Source: Alphaproteobacteria bacterium 32-64-14 (lineage in GTDB: Bacteria > Pseudomonadota > Alphaproteobacteria > Caulobacterales > Hyphomonadaceae). Taken from it: DNA of 64,000 nucleotides. Positions 25,739 through 33,624 of the stretch are shown here, piece by piece. The notes under the pieces were generated by a model. It saw only the letters and a program-made list of their open reading frames with translations. It did no database searches and had not been told where the DNA came from. The first letter of the stretch is position 1; the number at the start of each line of letters is the position of its first letter. The position numbers and the translations under genes were made by a program. The stretch lies in the NCBI GenBank assembly GCA_002280725.1, contig NCEM01000017.1, positions 62,001 to 126,000 on the forward strand, given 5' to 3'.

Positions 25739-26725
25739 TCAGCCAAAGGCGCCCGTGTTCCGCGCGATCAGGTCGCTGGCCGAGGCGAGTTCCGCATCGA
25801 ACACGCGGGCGCCGTAGTCGATCGAGAAGGATGACAGGCGCGACAGCAGGTTCACGCCGACGATCATGGCGGGTTCCTTCTCCAACTCCCACAGCTTGAA
25901 GATCGAAGCGTCCGCGATGACGGCCGCTGCGTCCTTAACCGAGAACGCTTTCAGGTCCACACGCGGCAGGGCGACGTACTCGCCCAGAATCTTGTGCCCC
26001 GTGACTCCGACTACGCGGACCTTGGACACGCGCTCCAGTCTCGGGTGTTCGGTGCGCAGGGCCTCGCCCAGTGCAAGGTTGGCGATGCAATGATCGGCCC
26101 CGGTGTCCAGCATCAGCTTGGCGGAGATATTGCCGACGCGGCCATCGACTTCCGCAAGCATGCCGTTGCGCAGGCGCATATTGCCACGCGGCGCGATGCG
26201 GGTCGCACGCTTGGTAGGTTCGACGCGGACCAGCTTGTCGCGAATGGCGAAATGCAGGCGCTTGCCCGCGAACACATCTGCGCCGAGGATGCCATCGCCA
26301 CGCGCGAGGCCAGTATCAGGCAGGATGGCGACGCGAAGCCGTTCCCGTGTCACGGCGCCGGTCTGCACGGTATCGAGCGCGGTCACGGGCGTGATCGTCG
26401 TGCCGGTCGTCCCGGCGACGATGGCCTCACCGGTGTTGATTGTACCCAGCAGCGTGGCGAGGCGCTGGGAGATCACGGTCGTGGTCGATCCGGTGTCGAC
26501 CATGAAGGCAAACGGGCCCTCTCCGTTGATCGTCGTGGAGGCAGTGGGACGGCCATAGGTGTCGGTCCACGCATCGAGCGTGATCGCGATCTCGTCTTCC
26601 TCGACGGGGATGAGCCGCGAGCCGGTGGGCGCAACGGGCGGCTGCGCCCATGAAGCGCCAGCGAAGGCGATGGGTGATGCGGCAAGCAGGCCGCCAAGGG
26701 CGGCGCGTCGGTTCAGCTGGATCAC
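25739..26725 (-). CDS. Exported retropepsin-like aspartyl protease with two DTG motifs
   Basis: 328 residues. The N-terminus has a twin-arginine-like NRRAALGG leader and an ASWAQ cleavage site, so export is likely. Two catalytic motifs, FMVDTGST (Asp77) and LMLDTGAD (Asp207), each begin a retroviral-type aspartyl protease domain, giving a single-chain pair. Such proteins occur in Caulobacterales and Sphingomonadales with unknown substrates. It ends 3 bases from the convergent membrane-protein gene. Confidence 0.8.
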   Translation of the reverse strand: MIQLNRRAALGGLLAASPIAFAGASWAQPPVAPTGSRLIPVEEDEIAITLDAWTDTYGRPTASTTINGEGPFAFMVDTGSTTTVISQRLATLLGTINTGEAIVAGTTGTTITPVTALDTVQTGAVTRERLRVAILPDTGLARGDGILGADVFAGKRLHFAIRDKLVRVEPTKRATRIAPRGNMRLRNGMLAEVDGRVGNISAKLMLDTGADHCIANLALGEALRTEHPRLERVSKVRVVGVTGHKILGEYVALPRVDLKAFSVKDAAAVIADASIFKLWELEKEPAMIVGVNLLSRLSSFSIDYGARVFDAELASASDLIARNTGAFG

Positions 26726-26773
26726 GGGCGTCCTCCCGCCCGCCGCTATTCATGCGGCTTGGTGGGCGGAAGC

Positions 26774-26806
26774 ATGATCCTCGCCGGTGTATCCGGCAAG
26801 GATCAT
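26774..26806. other. Long intergenic hairpin
   Basis: A 14-base arm (26774-26787, starting ATGATCCT) pairs with 26793-26806 (ending AGGATCAT) with one mismatch and a TGTAT loop. It lies 25 bases after the MAPEG gene stop and before the aspartyl protease start, on the shared minus strand. It lacks a T-tract, so it is either a factor-dependent terminator, an mRNA 3'-end stabiliser or a palindromic element. Confidence 0.6.
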
Positions 26807-26831
26807 TGCAGCAGCGCCTGCGTAATACGGC

Positions 26832-27242
26832 CTACACGCCCGGCAGGCAGGAGACCAGCACCAGCGCGATGCCGGCAATGGAAACAGTCCAGGCCAAGGT
26901 ACGAACCACAGGCAAGCCAAGCGCGTAACACGGCAGGAAAGCGACGCGGCTCCAGAAGTAGAGCTGCGCACCCAGTGCCGCGAGATCGCTGTCCGGTGTG
27001 ATCTGCGCCTCGACCAGGATCGCGGCGGCGAACAGCGGGAAGGTCTCGATGAAGTTCTTCCACGCCCGGTCGATGCGCGCGCCGGTGGCGTTGATCGATG
27101 GTGCTGCCTCATCGCGGGGCCCAAGCGCCCACTTCATTCCGCGCTGTCCGACAGAGGTCACAGCAGCGGCGAGCAGATAGACAAAGCCGAGCGCAATGCT
27201 CGCCCACAGCATGGAGAGTTCGGTTGATCCCATATCCGGCAT
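26832..27242 (-). CDS. MAPEG-family membrane protein
   Basis: 136 residues, ATG at 27242 after GGAGGAAG. Four hydrophobic helices and the motif RAWKNFIETFPLFAAAI followed by LYFWSRVAFLPCYALGLPVVRT identify the MAPEG superfamily (glutathione/eicosanoid metabolism in eukaryotes). Bacterial members of this short type have no assigned substrate; glutathione-linked detoxification is a family-level guess. Confidence 0.8.
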   Translation of the reverse strand: MPDMGSTELSMLWASIALGFVYLLAAAVTSVGQRGMKWALGPRDEAAPSINATGARIDRAWKNFIETFPLFAAAILVEAQITPDSDLAALGAQLYFWSRVAFLPCYALGLPVVRTLAWTVSIAGIALVLVSCLPGV

Positions 27243-27327
27243 GGCTTCCTCCCAGAAGTTGCTGGGGGGAGCGTATGCCTGCGTCAGGCACACGCAATCG
27301 GCGCCGTGGCGTCAGCCGCCGGGCGGC

Positions 27328-27549
27328 TTACTTGACGCGCGTGATCGACTTGATGCCCAGCGGGGGCAGGCCCGAACGCTCTGAGATCACCTTGTCCTGC
27401 TCCTCGATGGCCGCGCGGATGGCGCGGTCCTTGTCGTAGGGGTCGTCCAGCACATCGGCGGGAATCTTGCGGTTGGATTTCTGCGAGCCGTCTTCATAGA
27501 TGACGTTGAAGAGGACAAAATCCGTGCGCGCGGTCGGCTTCTTGGCCAT
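27328..27549 (-). CDS. Small conserved hypothetical protein
   Basis: 73 residues: charged, soluble, no signal peptide. It contains a FNVIYEDGSQ strand-like segment, then helix-like DKDRAIRAAIEEQDKVI and a basic end (ITRVK). Its composition and clear coding bias support a real gene, but I do not recognise the family. It lies upstream of MAPEG on the same strand, 85 bases away. The 190-base stretch after it (27550-27739) holds no further feature. Confidence 0.6.
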   Translation of the reverse strand: MAKKPTARTDFVLFNVIYEDGSQKSNRKIPADVLDDPYDKDRAIRAAIEEQDKVISERSGLPPLGIKSITRVK

Positions 27550-27739
27550 GGGGGAGGCTCCGCTGGTCTGGATGGGTGCTGCGCTTCGCGCAGGCGTCGT
27601 CTAGGCCCTATCGCGGGATTCGCAACCCCCTGCGACAGCGCAGCGTTGCCCGGAGGGGGGCGACGGCGGGGAATCGGGGCAGATCAACATTCAACCCAGC
27701 GTTGCGAGGGTTTCCTTGATCTCCAGCCTGCCGGCGACG

Positions 27740-28267
27740 TCAGATCCCGCGCTGTTCGGTAAGCAGCGCGTCGAGGCTCGCGTAGCTTATCTCCATGCCG
27801 TCGGTCATTCCGGTGGAGATGGCGGCGTTGCGCGCCGCTTTGGAACCGTAGTCTATCAACACGACAACCGTGGTGATGCCGTTTGCCTCGGTAAAGGTGG
27901 TGCGGTTGATCGACGGCGTGTTGACCGGCATGTCGCCGGTGATCTCGCTGGCGTCGCCCGCATCGAAGTACTCCTCCTGCGTCATCGTCGCCGGGGCGTC
28001 GACGTCCTTGAACTCGCCGAAGAAGCCGAACCCGGCGCCAGTCTCATCGGAGCGCCAGCCCCAGCGATACTTGCCGCCAGGGCGCACATCCATGTCGCAC
28101 ACCGGCATCGACCAGCCCGGCATGCCGCTCATCCAACGCCGAAGCAGGTGAGGTTCGGTGTGGGCCTGCCAGACAAGCGTGCGCGGCGCCTTGAAGCCGC
28201 GCGTGACGCGCACGCTTGTGTCGCCGGGCAGGGAAACCTGTGCTTTTTCCATCGTCCTCACCATCAT
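27740..28267 (-). CDS. SRPBCC/AHSA1-domain protein
   Basis: 175 residues; the start is at one of two adjacent ATGs after GGAGATC. The fold pattern (VRVTRGFKAPRTLVWQAHTEP, HLLRRWM, PGGKYRWGW, ENGITT-like strand) is that of AHSA1/START-type ligand-binding proteins. It is third in an ArsR-VOC-SRPBCC run; such cassettes are common and presumed to bind or process small hydrophobic molecules under repressor control. No catalytic residues can be named. Confidence 0.85.
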   Translation of the reverse strand: MMVRTMEKAQVSLPGDTSVRVTRGFKAPRTLVWQAHTEPHLLRRWMSGMPGWSMPVCDMDVRPGGKYRWGWRSDETGAGFGFFGEFKDVDAPATMTQEEYFDAGDASEITGDMPVNTPSINRTTFTEANGITTVVVLIDYGSKAARNAAISTGMTDGMEISYASLDALLTEQRGI

Positions 28268-28294
28268 GATCTCCTTGCGTCTTTGTTTGTGTGT

Positions 28295-28741
28295 TCAGCC
28301 GGCCGCTGCGCGATCGAGATCGGCGACGATGATCTTCTGCATCTTCAGCATGGCCTGGATGACGCGGTTGGCCTTGGCGCGATCCGGATCGCCCATATAG
28401 CGGCCAAGGGCATCGGGAATGATCTGCCAGGAGAGGCCGAACTTGTCCTTGAGCCAGCCGCACTGGCTTTCTTTGCCGCCGTTATTGATGAAGGCGTTCC
28501 AGTAGCGATCGACGTCCGCCTGATCCTTGCACGACACGAAGAAGGACACGGCCTCGTTGAAGGTGAATTGCGGCCCGCCATTCAGCGCCATGAAGGTGAC
28601 GCCGCACAGCTCGAATTGCGCGCTCATGGGATTGATCATCGCGATCTTCGAATCGGGGAAGAGCGAGGTGTAGAAGGTGACGGCCTCTTCGAGGTTGCCG
28701 TTGAACCAGAGGAAGGGGGCGATCTTGTGTGCGGTGGCCAT
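28295..28741 (-). CDS. VOC-superfamily (PhnB-like glyoxalase fold) protein
   Basis: 148 residues from the ATG at 28741. It opens KIAPFLWFNGNLEEAVTFY, has a FMALNGGPQFTFNEAVSF segment and ends with QKIIVADLDRA, all standard for PhnB-type VOC proteins formerly named 3-demethylubiquinone methyltransferase-like. A dimer with a metal-binding cleft is expected. It lies between the ArsR gene (11 bases) and the SRPBCC gene (28 bases) on the same strand. Confidence 0.88.
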   Translation of the reverse strand: MATAHKIAPFLWFNGNLEEAVTFYTSLFPDSKIAMINPMSAQFELCGVTFMALNGGPQFTFNEAVSFFVSCKDQADVDRYWNAFINNGGKESQCGWLKDKFGLSWQIIPDALGRYMGDPDRAKANRVIQAMLKMQKIIVADLDRAAAG

Positions 28742-28752
28742 GGCTGTTGGTC

Positions 28753-29109
28753 CTAATGACGCTTGCGTTTTGATCTGGGAGGCTTGGCCTGAAGCTGGCC
28801 GAGCAGGTCGTCGAGGGCGCTGTAGCGGCGCTCCCAGAACTGCCGGTATTCCTCGAGCCATGCCGTCGCCTCGCCCAGGCGCACGCCTTCGATCTTGCGC
28901 GGGCGGCGTTGGGCGTCCTGTGCGGTGGAGATGAGACCCGCGCGTTCGAGAACCTTCAGGTGCTTCGAGATGGCCGGCTGGCTCATGTTGAAGGGCAGGG
29001 TGAGTTCGGCAACCGAGGCCTCGCCGCTGGACAGGCGCGCAAGGATGGCGCGGCGCGTGGGATCGGCCAGGGCGGCGAATGTTGCATCAAGGCGTTCGTC
29101 AGGCGTCAT
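28753..29109 (-). CDS. ArsR-family transcriptional repressor
   Basis: 118 residues with a winged helix-turn-helix: ADPTRRAILARLSSGEASVAEL and the recognition helix MSQPAISKHLKVLERAGLI. The metal-sensing cysteines of classical ArsR are absent, so another signal is sensed. It heads the VOC-SRPBCC cassette and a palindrome lies in its promoter, so autorepression is likely. Confidence 0.92.
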   Translation of the reverse strand: MTPDERLDATFAALADPTRRAILARLSSGEASVAELTLPFNMSQPAISKHLKVLERAGLISTAQDAQRRPRKIEGVRLGEATAWLEEYRQFWERRYSALDDLLGQLQAKPPRSKRKRH

Positions 29110-29138
29110 CGCGGCTTATCCATAATCAATCAGTTATA

Positions 29139-29154
29139 ATAACCATGCGGTTAT
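29139..29154. promoter_or_regulatory. Probable ArsR operator
   Basis: A perfect 6-4-6 inverted repeat ATAACC-ATGC-GGTTAT lies 30 bases upstream of the ArsR start in an AT-rich stretch. Position and symmetry suit autorepression of the ArsR-VOC-SRPBCC cassette. Confidence 0.6.
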
Positions 29155-29196
29155 GTAATGCAAGAGCCTCCGCCCGTATTTTTCAGGCAGGGCAGT

Positions 29197-29649
29197 TTAG
29201 GGACGGCGCGGGCGCTGCTTGGCGGAAATCGACTGGATCAACAGTTCGCCCTTCGCCTTGGGCGCCAGCTTCCACCCGGCCTGCAGCACCGCTGCGGTTA
29301 TGAGCGTGTCCACGCTTTCGGACTTCAGCGTCGCCATCCCGTCTTCAAGCCGCAGGGAACGGATGCGCGCGCCCTTGCCCTCCAGCACGCCATCAGGATC
29401 GGGAAGCGTTGCGCCGAACATGAAGAACAGCGTCGCCCAACGCGGATAGAGCGCGATCGACAGCGGCAGGGTGGAGGGCTTGGCGTCCGGGCCAAAGCCA
29501 ACGGCTAGCGCGTTGTAATTGTCGTAAACCATGCAGATTGCGCCTGGCAGGCGTTTTCTCAGGTGAGAGATCGCCGATCGCCCGAGTTTTTCCATATCGG
29601 GCGAATACTTTTGCAGGAAGTTGTCGAGATGCTGCTGGGCAGTGGACAT
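29197..29649 (-). CDS. DUF1801-domain protein
   Basis: 150 residues, ATG after AAGGATAACC. The N-terminal HLDNFLQKYSPDMEKLGRSA helix and YDNYNALAVGFGP segment match the DUF1801 (YdhG-like) fold of small alpha/beta proteins, often encoded near AHSA1/VOC genes as here. Function unknown. It is separated from the ArsR gene by the operator region. Confidence 0.7.
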   Translation of the reverse strand: MSTAQQHLDNFLQKYSPDMEKLGRSAISHLRKRLPGAICMVYDNYNALAVGFGPDAKPSTLPLSIALYPRWATLFFMFGATLPDPDGVLEGKGARIRSLRLEDGMATLKSESVDTLITAAVLQAGWKLAPKAKGELLIQSISAKQRPRRP

Positions 29650-29756
29650 TGCGTCAGGTTATCCTTCCGTAGGTCGTCCGCATACTGCGGGAACCTACGG
29701 TTTCGTGGCGGGTTGAGCACGTAATGTGTTTGCGCACGCGAGGCGGAGGGTTTCCC

Positions 29757-30047
29757 ATGGCTACGGACGGACTGGGCAGAAACGGTGCGGCAGCTGCAAA
29801 AGCGGCCGGCAGGGTGGCGGAAAACATGAGCGAATTCACGGATCGGGCCCGGCGCGCGCTTGGCGACGCGGGCGACATGGCCGGCGACGTGGCGAACAAC
29901 GCCGTTCGCGGCGGCCGCAAGGCGGCCAAGTTTGTCGTGCGGGAGGTCCGCGAGCATCCGCTGCGGACGCTGGCCATCGGCGCTGCTGTCGGCGCCGTGG
30001 TTGCAGCGGTGATCATGCTGCGCAACCGGTCGAGCGACGAAGAATAG
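29757..30047 (+). CDS. Small YqjD/ElaB-like membrane-anchored protein
   Basis: 96 residues from the ATG at 29757 after GGAGGG. A long charged amphipathic helix (Ala/Arg-rich) is followed by HPLRTLAIGAAVGAVVAAVI, the family's C-terminal membrane anchor. ElaB/YqjD proteins bind ribosomes at the membrane in stationary phase in E. coli; transfer of that role here is inference. Confidence 0.75.
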   Translation: MATDGLGRNGAAAAKAAGRVAENMSEFTDRARRALGDAGDMAGDVANNAVRGGRKAAKFVVREVREHPLRTLAIGAAVGAVVAAVIMLRNRSSDEE

Positions 30048-30065
30048 TATAGAGTAGGACAAGTC

Positions 30066-31700
30066 TCAGGCGGCGGCGCGGGCCACACAGGCAAGCGCCA
30101 CCGCCTCGGCGACCTTGATGCCGTCGATGGCCGCAGACAGGATGCCGCCAGCATATCCTGCGCCTTCACCGGCGGGATACAGCCCTTTCACATTCAATGA
30201 CTGGAAATCATCGCCGCGCGTCATGCGCGTGGGACTGGACGTGCGCGTCTCGACGCCGGTCATCACCGCATCATCCATCGAGAACCCCTGGATCTGCCGT
30301 CCGAAAGTCTGCAACGCTTCGCGCATCGCCGTGGTCACATATTCCGGCAGGCAGAGCTTGAGATCCGTCGGCGTCACGCCCGGCTTGTAGGACGGGGTGA
30401 CCGCGCCGAGTTTGGTACAGGGCTGGTCTTTCAGGAAGTCGCCGACCAGCTGCACAGGCGCCGACCAGTTCGAACCGCCTGCGACAAACGCCTTCTCTTC
30501 CCAATGCTGCTGGAAGGCCATTCCGGCCAGCGGGTCGTTTGCGCTATCGCCGGGAAAGTCTTCCGGCGTCACGCCGACGACGATGCCTGCGTTCGCGTTG
30601 CGCTCTTTGCGAGAGTACTGGCTCATGCCGTTGGTGACGAGACGGCCTTGCTCCGACGCCGCCGCCACCACCGTTCCGCCCGGACACATGCAGAACGAAT
30701 AGACGCTGCGGCCGTTGGAGGCGTGGTGCGCCAGCTTGTAGTCGGCAGCGCCCAGGATCGGGTGTCCGGCATTCTTCTCGCCGAAGCGCGCGCAGTCGAT
30801 GATCGATTGCGGGTGTTCGATGCGGACGCCGATGGAGAAGGGCTTGGGCTCGAGAAATACGCCACGTTGATGCAGCATCGTGACCGTGTCGCGCGCCGAG
30901 TGGCCAAGCGCCATGACGACGCGGTCGGTTTCGATTGTCCCGCCAGTGGCCAGCACGACGCCAGCGATATGCTTTTCCCCGCGATGCTCGTGCAGCAGGA
31001 TGTCGGTGACATGCTGCTGGAAGCGGATCTCGCCGCCCAGCGTCTCGATCTTCGCGCGCATGTGCTCGATCATTGAGACAAGCCGGAACGTCCCGATGTG
31101 CGGCTTGGAGACGAAGAGGATTTCTTCGGGCGCTCCGGCTTCGACAAACTCGGTCAGCACCTTGCGGCCGAGATGACGCGGATCGCGCACCTGGGAATAG
31201 AGCTTGCCGTCAGAAAACGTGCCCGCGCCGCCTTCGCCGAACTGGGCATTGGATTCGGAGTTGAGTTCGGCCTTGCGCCAGAACCTGAACGTATCGACTG
31301 TGCGCTCGCGAACGATCTTTCCGCGTTCCAGGATGATCGGGTTGAAGCCCATCTCCGCGAGAATGAGTCCTGCGAACAGTCCGCACGGCCCCATGCCGAC
31401 GACGACAGGGCGCATCTGGCCGCCGGTTGCGCGCGTGGGTGGGGTGTAGGCCAGATCCGGCGTGGGGACGACATGCGGGTCTTTCGCCAACCGTTTCAGG
31501 ACGGCGGCTTCGTCCTTCACCTCGCAATCGACGATATAGATCAGCTGGATCGCCGAACGCTTCCGCGCGTCGTAGGCGCGCTTGAAGATGGTGAACGCGG
31601 TTAGCGCTTGGTCTGAAATCGAAAGGCGCTTGAGGATCGCCTCGCGCAGGGCAGGCTCGGCGTGATCGAGCGGAAGTTTGATTTCCTGGATGCGAAGCAT
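30066..31700 (-). CDS. NAD(P)/FAD-dependent oxidoreductase of the COG2509 type
   Basis: 544 residues, ATG at 31700 with GAGGA upstream (two earlier in-frame starts exist). An N-terminal basic domain of about 90 residues precedes a dinucleotide fold (RPVVVGMGPCGLFAGLIL), then ERG, NAQFGEGGAGTFSDGKL, and the C-terminal FAD segment GLYPAGEGAGYAGGI. This is the widespread uncharacterised FAD-dependent dehydrogenase group. The family is sure, the substrate unknown. It ends near the convergent YqjD-like gene. Confidence 0.85.
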   Translation of the reverse strand: MLRIQEIKLPLDHAEPALREAILKRLSISDQALTAFTIFKRAYDARKRSAIQLIYIVDCEVKDEAAVLKRLAKDPHVVPTPDLAYTPPTRATGGQMRPVVVGMGPCGLFAGLILAEMGFNPIILERGKIVRERTVDTFRFWRKAELNSESNAQFGEGGAGTFSDGKLYSQVRDPRHLGRKVLTEFVEAGAPEEILFVSKPHIGTFRLVSMIEHMRAKIETLGGEIRFQQHVTDILLHEHRGEKHIAGVVLATGGTIETDRVVMALGHSARDTVTMLHQRGVFLEPKPFSIGVRIEHPQSIIDCARFGEKNAGHPILGAADYKLAHHASNGRSVYSFCMCPGGTVVAAASEQGRLVTNGMSQYSRKERNANAGIVVGVTPEDFPGDSANDPLAGMAFQQHWEEKAFVAGGSNWSAPVQLVGDFLKDQPCTKLGAVTPSYKPGVTPTDLKLCLPEYVTTAMREALQTFGRQIQGFSMDDAVMTGVETRTSSPTRMTRGDDFQSLNVKGLYPAGEGAGYAGGILSAAIDGIKVAEAVALACVARAAA

Positions 31701-31789
31701 CGGCATGTCCTCATGGGGGTGGCGCAACGCACACCAGACCATGGGCGCCATATAGGCGAGGTTGCGCAGGCGCGCAAATGCTCGCCGAC

Positions 31790-32932
31790 CTACGCGTCCA
31801 GCAGCCCGATCAGCCGCTCGCGCGCATCCAGAAAGTCTTCGCGGAATTGCTGCACCACCTGCGCGCAGGACATTGACTGGTTCATCAGCCCCACGCCCTG
31901 ACCGACCCAGTAGGTCGCGAGCTGGCTGGCGCCCTCATGGCCGATCTCGGCCATCTTGTTGATGCGGCGCAGCGCGGGTTCAGAGACGAAAGATTGCAGC
32001 GGCATGGGCAGCGGCGTTGGCGCATCCTCACGTTCCCACGCATCGGTCCAGGGCGAGCGTAGCTGGCGCGAGGGTTTGCCCGTGCGCGAGCGGGAACGAA
32101 CGGTGTCGCGCGACGACGCAGCGAGCATCTTCTGCTTGATTGTATCGCTCGGTTCGGCCTCCGCCGTGGTGAGCCAGACCGAGCCGCACCATGCGCCCGA
32201 GGCGCCCATCGCCATTGCGGCGGCCATCTGCTCGCCGGTGGCGATGCCGCCTGCGGCGAGGATGGGCGTGTTGGCGCCCATGGCCTTCAGCGCGCGGTGA
32301 ACCTCGGGGATCAGCACGAGCGTGGACACCTCGCCGCAATGGCCGCCCGCTTCGCCGCCAGCGACCACGAGAATATCAACGCCGGCCTGCACCTGCGCGA
32401 CCGCATGCTCTTTCGCGCCGACAAGTGCGGCCACCGGCACGCCATGGCGCTTGCCCATCTCAAGCATCAGGGCGGGCGGCACGCCAAGCGCGTTGGCGAT
32501 CAGGCGGATCGGAAACTCGAACGCGACTTCCAGCGAGTTGGCAGCGCCGTCTGCACGCATGTTGCGGGCAAAGCCGACACTGCGTTCGCGATCTGCATCG
32601 ATCTCGCCGGGATCGATGCCATGCTGCTGGAGAATGCCGTTGGCGAATTCCTTGTGCTGCTGCGGCACGGCGGCGAGCAGCGCTTCGCGGTTGAACTCGG
32701 AGGATTTGCCTTCGATCTTGTTGGGTACGATGAGATCGACGCCGTAGGGCTTACCGCCGCAATGCGCGTCGATCCAGGTCAACTCCTCGCGCAGGCGATC
32801 CGGCGGCAGGTTGACCGCGCCGAACACGCCCATCCCGCCCGCGCGCGACACAGCCGCCACCACATCGCGGCAGTGGCTGAAGGCAAGCAGCGGAAACTCG
32901 ATGCCGAGCATCTGGCAGATGGGGGATTTCAT
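31790..32932 (-). CDS. Nitronate monooxygenase / 2-nitropropane dioxygenase family
   Basis: 380 residues from the ATG at 32932. A flavin TIM barrel shows ICQMLGIEFPLLAF, then the FMN phosphate motif GGEAGGHCG and the AAGGIATGEQMAAAMAMGA segment. Members oxidise alkyl nitronates or 3-nitropropionate; others are reductases of related type. The C-terminal extension after the barrel is helical. It is on the same strand as the COG2509 gene, 90 bases apart. Confidence 0.85.
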   Translation of the reverse strand: MKSPICQMLGIEFPLLAFSHCRDVVAAVSRAGGMGVFGAVNLPPDRLREELTWIDAHCGGKPYGVDLIVPNKIEGKSSEFNREALLAAVPQQHKEFANGILQQHGIDPGEIDADRERSVGFARNMRADGAANSLEVAFEFPIRLIANALGVPPALMLEMGKRHGVPVAALVGAKEHAVAQVQAGVDILVVAGGEAGGHCGEVSTLVLIPEVHRALKAMGANTPILAAGGIATGEQMAAAMAMGASGAWCGSVWLTTAEAEPSDTIKQKMLAASSRDTVRSRSRTGKPSRQLRSPWTDAWEREDAPTPLPMPLQSFVSEPALRRINKMAEIGHEGASQLATYWVGQGVGLMNQSMSCAQVVQQFREDFLDARERLIGLLDA

Positions 32933-33023
32933 GGCGTGCACCTGCGCTTTGACCTTACTTGCAGGGAAGGCTGGCGCGGCCAGAGCGTGCGGTCAATCTG
33001 TCGTCGGGGAAGCTGGTGGTCAG

Positions 33024-33620
33024 TTAAAGGCCGTCTTCTCTGTCAGATCGCCAGAACTGGAATTGCCTCGTGAGTTTCACACGATCTTCTGCCGACGGAA
33101 CGATGAGGTCCGCCCCGCCATCATACGGAGCGTAAACGGCTCCGGTCATAGCATTAGTCCAGATCAGCCCGTCGATGTCATCGTCTGCCACGGCGCGGAG
33201 CCAGCCAGTGTAGCTAGCGGCATTCCAGGTAGTCTGTCCTGCGAAGACCCGGAAGGGGACAGGCCCGTCCTCGCCTGGACGATACGCGCCGTGGTCGAGG
33301 CCGACGTATACCTCGGTGAGTCCCAGTGTTGCAGCGTCGGCTCTATCGTTCGCGATCAGATCGGGTTCGTCGGGGAAATCCGCTACGAACAATGACAGCC
33401 AGCAAGTTTCGCCGGGTCCTAAAACAGCATCAGCCACAGCGGCGTGGCGCATAAGCATGGTCTCATATTCTTCTGGTGTTTCCGCGTAACGCTTGCTGCC
33501 CGGAAGGCTGTGAATGCGGAACCAGCGATGGGCAAATGCTTCGCGTAGTTCGTAGCCAAGCGGCGGAACCTTACCGTAGCGTTGCTTCCAGAAGAGTTCG
33601 AAAGCTGCCCCCTCCGCCAT
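33024..33620 (-). CDS. Conserved hypothetical protein
   Basis: 198 residues from the ATG at 33620 after GGGGGG. A distinctive RWFRIHSLPGSKRYA segment near 35-50 is followed by a helix and an acidic Tyr/Trp-rich C-terminal half (TWNAASYTGWLRAV, IDGLIWTNAMTG). No signal peptide or membrane segment. I do not recognise a named domain. Four bases separate its start from the metG stop, suggesting cotranscription. Confidence 0.6.
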   Translation of the reverse strand: MAEGAAFELFWKQRYGKVPPLGYELREAFAHRWFRIHSLPGSKRYAETPEEYETMLMRHAAVADAVLGPGETCWLSLFVADFPDEPDLIANDRADAATLGLTEVYVGLDHGAYRPGEDGPVPFRVFAGQTTWNAASYTGWLRAVADDDIDGLIWTNAMTGAVYAPYDGGADLIVPSAEDRVKLTRQFQFWRSDREDGL

Positions 33621-33624
33621 TCGA

